From contig OX457026.1 of the NCBI GenBank assembly GCA_949752745.1, forward strand, positions 70,054,591-70,118,590: a stretch of 64,000 nt of DNA. The letters run 5' to 3'. The position numbers were made by a program, and so were the translations under genes. Shown piece after piece: positions 48,774 through 59,760 of the stretch (position 1 is the stretch's first letter; each line of letters begins with the position of its first letter). The notes beneath the pieces are model-generated. The model saw only the letters and a list, made by a program, of their open reading frames with translations, had not been told where the DNA came from and searched no databases. The stretch comes from Protula sp. h YS-2021. Its lineage: Eukaryota; Annelida; Polychaeta; Sabellida; Serpulidae.

Positions 48774-49944
48774 GTGTTTCTGTTGTAGGAATGCTTCTCC
48801 CAAGTTTAAGAACAAGGGCAAGCACAAGAGTAACTTCTCCAAGGGCCGTAATGGGAACAGTAACAACAACAACAAGCCACGAAAGTAACAACCTACAAGA
48901 AGGTCTTTCCTTCTTACTCTGAACATTTCGCCTTTCGCTCAGGTCCTTTGGACCATTTCGGTTCGTGCTTATATTAAGTTACGGACGAACGCTGGACGGT
49001 TATGTTTAATTAAGCATTTATTTACTCCGAAGTGTTCAGGATCGCATGTGTAATGAGTACAGCCCAGTCTTCGGTCTTACGGCTACTCGGATGCTTAAGT
49101 TTTGATCTCCTTTCTTCATGTTTTTCAGAAAGAAAGGGGGGGGGACCATGTCGGTCCCAGACGTACCCAGTGACCGTACACCCGTTGTAGCCGGAAGGCC
49201 GAAAGCCGGTTTATGGTTCATGGTATGAGGTACCATAGTGTCATTATGGGCTTATGGGACCATAACGGCCCCATATAGGAAAACAGTCATAAATAAGCAA
49301 AATTTTTTCTGTTTTTCATTTTATGACGATTTACAGTAGTTTTAGTACTATCTAGTCAATCGCTATGAGTTTATTTCAAATAAACGTGGTAATTTATCAA
49401 ATGAGAAGAAGAAAAGTTAGACAGCGGACTCGCTTTCTTTTTCAAGTTTGAATTGCATGTCTTGTAAGACACTTCAGTCACTTTACTAGAAGTGTCAAAG
49501 AGTTTATTTGCGTAATTCCTATGGATTTACGATCGTTTTGTAGTACTTCTAAATAAACCTAATTGTTCATCAATACATAGCAAGTGAATAGTGAGAACTT
49601 GAGGAAGGGATCCATCCGGTGGGCGGTTGGAGGGGGATGGTGATAGTTCTCAAAAAAGATGATGGCATGGTTGGAAGCCTTCTCATCTCAACTGACAGTT
49701 GCTGTGATATTTTTTACTTTGTTACGATTTACCTTATGTTGAAAGACCGGAATGGTACGCCTCCGGACTTTATTTAGGAAATCATTAAAAGAATTGAAAC
49801 TTAGCTGACAAGTTTTATTTCTTCTTTGCGTCGAGTGCACAGCACTCCTCGCCTATATGCAATGAGCTTTTACAAGCCATAGTGTAATTCGCGACCTTTT
49901 TGGGCAGTTCAAGAATGGCAGGCTCCCCTGCTCCGGACTCAAGT
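48774..49944 (+). other. DIRS 3' region
   Basis: Directly after the recombinase stop, TTTCTGTTGTAG (about 48,778-48,789) looks like a splice acceptor, followed by an open Lys/Asn-rich stretch (NASPKFKNKGKHKSNFSKGR) ending at 48,888. If spliced, it would give a basic tail. The rest, with ACCATAA/TTATGG-type inverted bits near 49,200-49,280, shows no gene. Confidence 0.35.
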
Positions 49945-50058
49945 CCCATTAAAAGTGGAGATAAGCGAATTCAAAGCTTTTGCGAAGTAAAACTATCGTT
50001 TTATTTCGTAAAACGAGCTTTTACGAGTAAAAGCGCAATTCGCGTTCTCCACTTTTAA
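49945..50058. repeat. DIRS internal complementary region
   Basis: The first half is the reverse complement of the left end (CCCATTAAAAGTGGAGATAA onward) and the second half the reverse complement of the right end, fused at AAAAC/TATCG. In DIRS elements this segment templates completion of the ends and circle formation. Confidence 0.9.
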
Positions 50059-50124
50059 CTTTGATTTTAACCCGTCCCATCCATCCCCAACTAGCCTGGG
50101 CGTGTTTTACCGCCTTTTGGGGCT

Positions 50125-50289
50125 AAAAAGGGAATGTCGTTTATACGAGACTAGCAGACGACGTCTCGGGCATTCTGATTGGCCATAGGATGGATGGAAG
50201 GGTTAGAGTATCTTGAACAGTACCTCAAAAAGTTCTTTTTTATATTGCGTGGTAAATATTACTGGAAGGGAACCCATTAAAAGTGGAGA
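50125..50289 (-). repeat. DIRS inverted terminal repeat, right
   Basis: Exact reverse complement of 42,412-42,576. It is followed by a 56-base right-end unique segment (50,290-50,345) that recurs in the internal complementary region. Confidence 0.93.
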
Positions 50290-50345
50290 ACGCGAATTGC
50301 GCTTTTACTCGTAAAAGCTCGTTTTACGAAATAAAACGATAGTTT

Positions 50346-52365
50346 AGGCTGCTCAGGAAAAGAGGCCATACTTTAACAAGTTATATTGATCATTTTTCCA
50401 TTGAACAAGAATTTGAATGCTGTCTGGAGAATGTCATTCAAACAGCCACAATTAGTTTAGACTCTGGTTTTGTGATAAACTTGGAAAAGTTTGTTTTGAT
50501 CCCAACTAGGAGAATGACATACGTGGAAGTTATTATCGATACAAATGAAATGAAGGTAAGATAGACCACTGAAAAGATATCAGAACTAAAGAAGATCATT
50601 GTCATGAAATCAAGTGATATATCACTGACGAGACTGTCACAATTGATAGGAAAGTTATTAGCAACATTTCCGGGTGTCCGATTTGAAAAGTTGTATTATA
50701 GACAACTCGATGTTGAAAAAAACTTAGGTCTAACAATTCACAAAGTCAATTACAAAGAAAGAACTGAGTTGTCTGACAGAGATCTATCTTATTTGGGATG
50801 GTGGTTACATAACCTAGACTCTGAGGTCTGTATTACCTCCACCCTCTATTACACTCATCTGTGATGCATGTACAACAGGGGAGGGTGGGAGCTGGACATG
50901 GCATAGGCAGACCAAAGGGAGGTTTGCTGCGGACGAAACAGACCTTCATATCAATAGAAAACGGCTGTAAGCAGTACTGCTTTCTTTGAAAAGTCTATTG
51001 ATTGACGTGAGGGGAAAGATTATTAACGCAATGTCAGAAAATACGGTCATTGTAACCTATATTAATAATATGGGGGAAATGCAAGGTTGCTATGGCATAA
51101 CCAGAGGAATGTGGGAAGGGGCGATTGCGACAAAAAACTGGCTCGTAGCTACACACATTCCTGGAAAGTTTAGTAATCAGGCAGATAAACTCAGTCGCTC
51201 ACTCACAGTAAACACCGAATGGTCTCTTGATCACGCTGTGTTTCAGGATATATTAATACATTATCCAATCCTAGAGACTGACTTATTTGCATCAAGAAAT
51301 AACCACAAATTATGTATCCTGGCTACCAGACCAGATTGGTTAACTAATTCATGGTATTCGAGAATATTAGAAATGTGTATAAAACACTCCCTTTTATATT
51401 CCAGTAAGAAAAACCCTGGTGACCAACCCAACGAAAGGAGAGAGCCTACGATCAGGACTGCTTGTATGTTGTATTCAAGCCTCAACCAGCCAAAAGGCAT
51501 TGCGGATATTATATATGGATCATGGAGACCTATCACAAAGGGAAAATACAGTTCTTATCTCTCAAAGTGGAAACTTCATTGTGAAAAAAGGGACAAATGT
51601 AAACGAGGCACTTATGTTCTTATATAATCTCTACGATTCTGGTATAGGATATGGCGCGATCAATACTGTCCGATGTGCATTAAGTTACATCATGAGATAA
51701 AGAAACAAACCTATCCGAGAATATTACCTAGTCAAGAGATTTCTGAAGGGTGTTTTTAACAAAAGGTCCGGTTTACTAAGATACTCAGCTATCAGGGATA
51801 TCTCATCAGTGTTGGCTGTTGAAAATGTTTAGGTCTGACAATAAATTGAGTTTGAAAATGTTGACATTTAAAGTAGTTCTCTTGTCAGCGCTATTTTCAC
51901 ATCAGTGAGTCCATACCTTGCTTGTAATTGGGGTAGAATATGTCATTTTCAAAGGCTCTCAGGTGCAAATAGTAGTTCGTGCATTATTGAAAAAATCGAG
52001 GCCAGGCTATCATTTGCTAGTTTATTCTAAAAGAGTTCATTGCAGATGAAGATATGTATAGTCTGGCATTTCAGACAATATATTCTAAGAACGAGGTATA
52101 TTTGTGGTTCAGTTCAAAGCTTATTTATCTCTTCCGAAGAACCGATAAAGGTGGTGCCAGGGATGGATGGATGGATCCGTACTATGTAAGCTATGAGTGG
52201 TGTTAACTAGATCAGCAAGTGTAACAACAGTGGCAAAGTTCGTACCGTTAGATACTATTCTTAAGACTGCAGGGTTGTCTAACGATTGTACGTTTAGGAA
52301 GTTCTATAACAAGTCTGTTATACAAGGCAATTCTGTTAAAAAATTCTCCCAGTCGAGAACGTAAT
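50346..52365 (+). pseudogene. Old DIRS-type retrotransposon, 3' part (RT, RNase H, recombinase)
   Basis: Continues the RT frame left at 42,380: LLRKRGHTLTSYID, GFVINLEKFVLIPT, then RNase H-type ENTVIVTYINNMGEMQ, HIPGKFSNQADKLSRS, DLFASRNNHKLC. Recombinase remnants follow in shifting frames: SWRPITKGKYSSYLSKWKLH, GYGAINTVRCALSYIM, LSLKMLTFKVVLLSALFSHQ and a final TFRKFYNKSV block with the catalytic-Tyr context, ending at TAA near 52,365. Many stops; dead. Confidence 0.85.
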
Positions 52366-55300
52366 GAATGTACACTGAATATGTAATTTCAGGAAATTAT
52401 AGCATAGCATGCGTGAAAACATTATTGTCAGTATTGGATTTAGTTTTGCATTTATCCTGGATTGTTCTTTAATTTTTGGGAAATAAATATAAGCAGTGAT
52501 AATACTGTTATTCACTGTTATTTATTCATTCCATTTGCTCACGATCAACAACACTGTATATTAAAGTCTCATTGCTCTCATATCCTGAAATACGGCATAT
52601 CTGTGATAGAATTCCAAAATTAAACTAATAATTACGATATGAAGTTTGATTGGAATTCTGTCATGAATATTCCTGAGGGATCTGAGAGAAAAAAAATTAA
52701 ATAACAAATCAGGTTTCAAGTTTCAAAAATACTTATGATGTCAAATGCAGCTTAGCAAAATAAAAAAAATTGTATTCGAATGGTTACTTACCGACTCCGA
52801 ATCGACGTCGTTTTTTTTTTGCAAATTACGCCGCGACTACAATTAGACCTTTTCTAGCCTTTTAAAATATCCAGAAATGGTTTAAAAATGCCACGACCAT
52901 TTAGACTTTTCAAGACAACAAGTTATGTCTTTTGGCTGCCCGGAACTGTATAAGTGTTGACAGAATTGAAGACACGTGCATTTTTCGCATTCAAGGTTTT
53001 TTTTCGAACTTTTGAACACCTAATAGGGGCACACAATGGAACGAACAGAATGACTGTTCAGAGTCCCCAACATCCGGCTTATGAAACGGAGCATGGGCGT
53101 CATGAGAAGGGGCTGAGAATCCTCGTTCAAAGATAACCAATGATGATACAATTATAGTTGAATAAACTGTCAACCTGTATGAACGAGGGGTCATGCATAT
53201 GTCTGACTGGGCGTTAGCAACTGGGCGGGTGGGGCAGGGTTGGCGGAGGAATTATTTATCAAAAGATTTACTTGAAATACACGAACGATTCAGCAAATTC
53301 CTTATCTCTCCTTACAAAAACACGGCCAGTCTGTTGTGACTGACCCGTGAACAAACGAGGAGTAAAGCAAATTTAGAGTTTTAAGCCGTAGTCGTCAGAG
53401 CCAATGCTCTGATTGAGGATAACACAGCCCTGGGGTCTCTCCGACGGTCTACAGGAGCAGCCCTGCAAGTGCGAAATGCGCAATGACACCGCTACCTTTG
53501 GGTAGTAGTCTTCTGCGTTGGTTAAATTAACGAACGATTCAGCAAATTCCTTATCCACATTATTGTTACACAATTGCAATTTTCTATCCGCATTGTGACG
53601 TTGGATAGACGTCTCACCCGACGTCGGATCAATGTCGTGTTTCAGTTGATTATTGACGTCTACCTTTCGAGGTTTGATAGACGTCGATAATCCGACGCGT
53701 AATCAACGTTGCGCAAAGAGTGCAAGTGGAAATAGAAACAACGCCTGATGCTGTATATATATATATATCGTTTTAACAAATAGGGAAAACTGAAACGCTG
53801 CAGTCAGCAGCACACACATACTGTAATTGCTCTCACTGTGGACAGCTGGGCCATCAATGTAAGTACGGTACGCTGATATCATACCATGTGCCTTAACTGC
53901 TGACTACTTGCTTGAATGACAAAATTTCAATGTCCATTTTTGCATATAAAATTTTAATGAATTTCTACAAAAATTGAGCTGGACCAACTAGACATGCTAC
54001 ATTATTATGTCTCTGCCAAAGTTGGTCGTCCTAGCGCTAGCCGTCTCAGAGGAGTGTGCGTGACAAGGTTTGGGCGGAAAAAAGGAAACACACGAAAACA
54101 CTCTACCGAATCGTACGAAAGAAAAAAACCAGGCAATTGAAAATCCACAAGTGTAATGAATATTTTTCAGCATTCTTGATGTGAAATTTAAGATAAATAA
54201 ACAAGCCCGAGCCCTAATAACAGCGTTACCAAGAGGACAGACAGAATACATCAAATGCAACCCCCACGCTCGGAAAGAGGAACCCCAGAGGTGTAAACTA
54301 TTCCACTATGTACCACTCACTCATCGGAATATCCATCTCATAGCATGTAAAAATCACATAATAGAAGGGCGTTAAAAAAAGATATACGAACAGCTTTAAT
54401 CTATATTAAGGAAAAACGATGAAGCAGAAATGGCAATGATCCACCTCAGTTCCTATTTCAGAACAGTGGAACGCCACTTTCTTTTTCTCCTCCATGTTCA
54501 TTCCCTTTCCAACCTAAAACTACACAAGTGACAGGTAACTTTTGGGCTTAACCTACAAAATGTAACAAAATTTCTTTCCGATGCAAAAGGGCCGTAAAAG
54601 ACAGATGTCTCTGCCAAATTTGGTCGTCCTAGCCCTAGGTTATGTAGAAAAAAGGGATCATACTTAAAAACTTTACCGAATCACACGAATTCAATAAACT
54701 CTAAAATTAGAATATTACAATAAATTGATTCTAAATTAACCTCTTTGACGACTTAATCCGGGCTCATTTAAAAAGTGTCCCTCAGAACTGATCAGCTCTG
54801 GTCTTTTGGTGGATTAATGCTAAATATCGCAATTTGGTTTATTGCAATTCAGTGAGCAATGTGTAATCTCATCAATCACCATCCTGTGATGGATTAAGCA
54901 ATCCATCTGGTGAATAATGAATTGCAATTCATTCAGTGGAAGATGATCTCATCAGTCACCAGCTGTGTCCTGTGATGGATTAATAAACTAGTTAAGTGCA
55001 TAAATAAATTGCAATTCATTCATTCAAGTTGTCTTCTTCTCTTCTAAAAACTTAAAAGAAAACATTGCGGGGACAAAGTATCATGTGGCACAGACTGGGT
55101 CCATAGGACTGAGAGCACAGGACTGGTGACCTACCGAGTACCCCTACCTCGCCAACTCAACATTCCTAAGATCCTGAGGCAGTGAGAAAGCGTGATTTGG
55201 GAAAGTTAGAGAACATAAAGAAAAACAGAAAATACACGAGAAAATAAATTGCTTGGAAAGGCTGGTGCACAACAGTGTAACCTGCAAAGATAAACAAAGC

Positions 55301-55984
55301 GAATCTGTTCAAGACTGCTCGTTTATTTCGATTCCATTGAACTGATTTCGTTTAACTTCCAATTTGTATTATTGTTTTTTTTTATTTGTTTGTTTCTGTT
55401 TCTTGTCTCAGACAATTGCAAACGCGATTCAGAAGTAAACATAAATTCTCGAATATTGCATATTTAGGATATTGTGTAATTAATCCTTATTCTGTGGTGT
55501 ACCTGTTTACTTCTTTTTCACACTTGAACGATACGAGATAGAATTCATCGTAAATTTGCACAGAGTTACAGCTCCGATTCAAGATTTGGGTAACTGACTC
55601 AAATCGAACAGTTTATAAGCATTATCTTTTTACTGAAGATAAATTTTACATTTTGCTAAACACTTTTACCAAAAGATCTTAATTACTTCTCATTTTAGAC
55701 GTCTTCTTAGACGTAAAATTTGAAAAGTTACCTTCTTGCAAAAGGTCTCTAACACAAAAATATTGTTTTCATTTCGTCATTATTCATGATGCGCTCAAGC
55801 AGGCTGAAGAGTCACACGGGTGTGTATTAGTACGTACCTGTAATACAGATTTCAAGCCTGAATGGTCTTTGTGTGCAACGGGGTGGTGCGCTGTGCAAAA
55901 GAAAAATGTTTTAATGTAACGGTTAGTGAGCATTTATAATAAAAGGCAATAAATAATTAATTTTTAAAACTGGACTTTTAATAT

Positions 55985-56081
<97 letters not shown>

Positions 56082-56640
56082 CAACCACCACCATCATCAT
56101 CACTAATCATCATCATGTTATCTGTTAACCAACTTTCCACCACATGAATAAAAACTGATCATTCAATAGTCAATTAACAGGAAACAGAAGAAATATAAAA
56201 GCGTTAAGTATACAAATTGTGTCGTACCAGGCACCTCAAACGAACCTACAAACTAGACCTCCTTTTTCTTTATTGTTCATAAAGAATCTCTCTGTTGATT
56301 AATTCTTTTATGTTTAAAGGAATTTTTCATTTTAGTTGTTTAAAAAAAACCGAAAGAAACCACGTAGATAAATGCTTTAAATGGTGGGAGAAGTGTGAAA
56401 GAAAGATTGTCGAGCAGTTAATGATTTCAGTGGCGCAGCGATGTAAATAACTCGAAACCACAATTTCCTGTCTATATGAAGAAAGAGTCACATGAATAAA
56501 AGTTGTATTTTATTCCTGTCTGTGTTTGACAACCGCATTTTTTGTAACATACATTTTGACAGCAGAAGATAAACAAACCGTAATTACGCCTAGTTAGGGC
56601 CAAAAGCAATTTTCCATTTAAATGTCCCTGTAGGAAGTCA
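52366..56640. other. Intergenic DNA with dispersed repeats
   Basis: No gene is supported. A TA run is at 53,754-53,767. Two related segments with CTCTGCCAAA(G/T)TTGGTCGTCC occur at 54,011 and 54,608. Two to three ~95-bp units with GATGGATTAA and TTGCAATTCATTCA lie at 54,820-55,020. Compound microsatellites (TAA)n then (TCA)n span about 55,983-56,110. Confidence 0.5.
55983..56110. repeat. Compound (TAA)n-(TCA)n microsatellite
   Basis: An uninterrupted ATA/TAA tract passes directly into a CAT/TCA tract at about 56,037. Confidence 0.97.
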
Positions 56641-56680
56641 GTCGCCCCTACATAAGTGCTCAATACTGCTGTCAAGTTCT

Positions 56681-56751
56681 GCGCATGCTCAGTAGAGCAA
56701 TTAAAGGTCCAAGCGCATGCGCACTGGTCAGTATGCAATTAACATCTGGTT
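56681..56751 (+). promoter_or_regulatory. NRF1-type sites upstream of the ZSWIM-like gene
   Basis: GCGCATGCGCA at 56,713-56,723 is a consensus NRF1 palindrome 28 bases before the start codon; GCGCATGCTC at 56,681 is a weaker second site. This suits a housekeeping, TATA-less promoter. Confidence 0.55.
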
Positions 56752-57118
56752 ATGGCGGCAGCGAAGAGACTGTGTCTAAGTGGAGGGGGCCTTTCTGGCT
56801 CCAAAAACTGCTTACATAATACAGAGAAAATGAATCTAAATACAAGAAAGTTTCAACCGGATAGTCTTCTCGATATTAGTGCTAGAACTGTTGCGGAAAA
56901 CATACCATTTCAGTGTGTTGAAGAGAGAATTGATTGGATACCAGAACCTGTTCAACGGCGAATCGTGTTTTGGTCATTTCCGCGAAATGAACGGGATATT
57001 CAAATGTATTCATCATTTTCTGTGAATCCCAAAGACTCTTCAGAAACAGAAAAATTACCCTTTAATGTTGGAGTAAAACTTTTGGAATCTGGTGCTGTGG
57101 AAAATGTTCTGCAAATAG
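56752..57118 (+). CDS. ZSWIM4/5/6-like SWIM zinc finger protein, exon 1
   Basis: The first exon encodes about 122 aa: a short variable start, then SLLDISARTVAE, PFQCVEERIDWIPEPVQRRI, VFWSFPRNERDIQMYSSF, and LPFNVGVKLLESGAVENVLQ. This is the conserved N-terminal block of animal ZSWIM4/5/6-type proteins, thought to act as substrate adaptors with Cullin-RING ligases. A donor GTAAGG begins at 57,119, splitting a Gly codon as in the vertebrate genes. Later exons, including the SWIM domain, are not in the window. Confidence 0.88.
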
Positions 57119-59139
57119 GTAAGGGCGTGTTAAATCCGTAAACATCCCACATCGCGAGTCATGACACATGAACCATGTACCGGAGTGTCACTAGCCTGTT
57201 GCACCTAGTACATATGAGGTCCATGCAACAGACACAGGCAACAAGTTCTAAAGCTTCTCGGACGGATGTCCCAATTATATTACGGCCTGTCGAGTGTGCC
57301 TCCAAGCAGCTTTCGTACTTCCACCTACTGTGGTTGGTCCTAGCAGGCCCTTTCTGTCTTTTGTATCGTAGGACAGAAAGGTAAACAGCAAGAATGATCT
57401 GGGATTAACTATGGACTAGAGTGTTGCGTCCTGTTTGCAACTCTGTTTGCGTCGTTAAGATTCTTCCTGTTGTTTCTGGCTTCCCTACCGATGTTTTTTT
57501 AGAACGGTTTGTGGCCTATAGCTAGGTTTTCTTGCCAGAGAAGAGCGCTTAGCCTGATCGGAGATTCGAATTTGAGGTCTACCAAGCAAAAAATAAATAA
57601 ATAAAAATAAAAAATAATGAAAATTTTAAAGGGAGTCCCATATAATTTCGTGAAAATCTATGGGAATATATGTGTTAAAAGAAAATCTTTTCGAGTTTTT
57701 CTACTTTGCCAGATTCTGTGGTGGAGGATGGATATTTCGTGTGCTAAGACCGCAATAACCGAATGTACTGCCCTGAATGCCGATCAGTTGATCGATTAAT
57801 CAGAAATTAGTTCAGTCTCTACTGCTAAGGATGATGTCGGGTCTAGCCTTATCGCCAACAATGGAATAAACGTCTATGCATTTCAGTTGTAATTCTTCAC
57901 TTCATTTCTTTACACCTTCGGTTTTGTCCCCCCTCCCCAAAATTAGAATTTTCAGGCCTGGTGTCCAGTGGTCATGGTTTCTGAGCTACAACTCTTATTG
58001 GCGCTTTCCGGTGATATATTTTCTATTTATTGGCATTGAAGATACAACACATATTGCCAAACGACTGAACATCGAAATTTCAAGGTAGCACATTGCTGGG
58101 CTAATATGCGTTGAAATTTGTGAATCAACATATGTGCACTATACCGTTTTAAAGATTTTCAACTTTGGATCAGTGCTCGCCATAGTTTTTTATTTGAGTA
58201 TCCAGCATTTTACCATTAAATAAGTACTCGACTTGTGTTGGCAACAGTTTTCAGCACGTGAAAACCAGTACACCTTATCAAGACTTCTTTTCACCTCTCC
58301 GGATGCAGTTACAAACCGCATTTTTTTTTCATTTCATGATTTTACGAGGTTTCCTTTTCTACGTATATGTGATGGTTCGCGGATCTCGTCACGTCAGGAT
58401 TCCGTCATTTCTGTTCCGGAATGGATGGGTTGTATTTCGAAGTGCTGGGAACATCCGCCTGTGTGCTGTTTTCTTAGTTTTGCTTTATGTCATTTCCATG
58501 CTTGAGTCATCACTTGCATCTACCACATGTTTGCCTCCAGCTTTCTATGTTTGGGGGGGGGGGTGGTTGGGGGAAGAAATATATTGGGGAAACATGTATC
58601 TAAAAAAATCGATATATTTTTATAATTGCCAGGATGATGAGTAATCCTGGCTATTCCAGTCATTTGTGGCAAGTAGCCGCACCTCTTTACAAAACCTTAA
58701 AATAATGCAGAAGTCTGGCAGAGAGTAATGGGAAAATTCGAAAAAGTATTTGTGGACACCCATGCAGCTACGAATTGTTGTATGGTGAAAATAGGTGGGA
58801 TATAATTAGAAGCCTGATTATGTCATGATTATGCTAAGGCGTAAAGGCGTCTTGTGGTTATAAAAGTGACTAAGATTGGCTTTGATATTAGCTGTGGAAG
58901 TGACGGTACCTCTTTGCCAAACCTTGAAAAGTGTTAGAGAGAAAACTAATAAAGTTTGCAAGAGCAAAAGATCCAACGCAGTTATGGAAAAACCTTGGAT
59001 TGTGGTCGCGCTATCTATAAATAAAGTGTGAATATTCCGGGGAAACTCCCAAAATATCATGCAGGATGCAGACCGATATTATGGATTTTATGTATGTATT
59101 GTTTTATATCTGTGTGATTTCGGAGATTTTGACCTCATT

Positions 59140-59760
59140 TTCGGATTCCATCCATTCTGCAATGTAAAATAGGAGGTTACTTCGTGATCTGAGTTTGACC
59201 TACATTTTCAAGGTCAAAGGTCACATGACCTGTGTGATCTCGCACACAGCTGGAGAGAGAAACAGCAATTTTGGTATCATTTTTAAGGCCCGCCCGTAAC
59301 TTCTTGATTTGGACTTTGACCTGGATTTTTAAGGTCACCAAGGTAACCTCGTCAACCGTTAGAGATGGAGCGAGTTTGACCTCATTTTTTTATCAGATTC
59401 CCTCTCAAGAATAACATACGGGACTGCTTTGAGATCTGAGAACTTTGACCTACATTTTCAAGGTAAAAGGCCACTTGACTTGTGTTATCTCGAAAACCTT
59501 TAGAGAGCCATTTTAACCTCGAGCTTGGATTCCGCCCCTTCTAAAGAGTTACATAGGGGTAACTTCGTGGTCCAAACTTTGACCTACATTTTCAAGGTGA
59601 AACATCATATGACCTGTGTCCTGTCGAAAACCGTTAGAGATTTTGATTTTGACCTCGTTTTCAGATTCCCTTTTTTCCTTGACCATGGATCATCTCCGTT
59701 ATTTCGGAAACCGGTGATGATAGGTCGATTTTGATCTTATTTTTGGATTGCAATTTTCTC
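59140..59760. repeat. Degenerate tandem repeats rich in AGGTCA half-sites
   Basis: Four to five diverged units with TTTGACCTACATTTTCAAGG, CACATGACCTGTGT and CGAAAACCGTTAGAGA blocks. AGGTCAAAGGTCA at 59,211-59,223 is a perfect DR1 arrangement. Confidence 0.65.

Larger units (their letters stand above)
42381..50345 (+). mobile_element. Young DIRS retrotransposon nested in an old one
   Basis: A 7.96-kb tyrosine-recombinase retroelement with gag, RT-RNase H-methyltransferase and recombinase frames. Both ends carry GTTT (42,380-42,383 and 50,342-50,345) and the flanks join into one continuous RT frame, so the insertion caused no longer target duplication, as expected for recombinase-mediated integration of a circle. 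The inverted terminal repeats are identical, so the insertion is recent. Confidence 0.95.

Noticed and set aside
53587..53705. GACGTC-rich segment as a regulatory palindrome cluster
   Set aside because: Several GACGTC/CGACGT pieces occur, but pairing is short and irregular and nothing nearby would use it.
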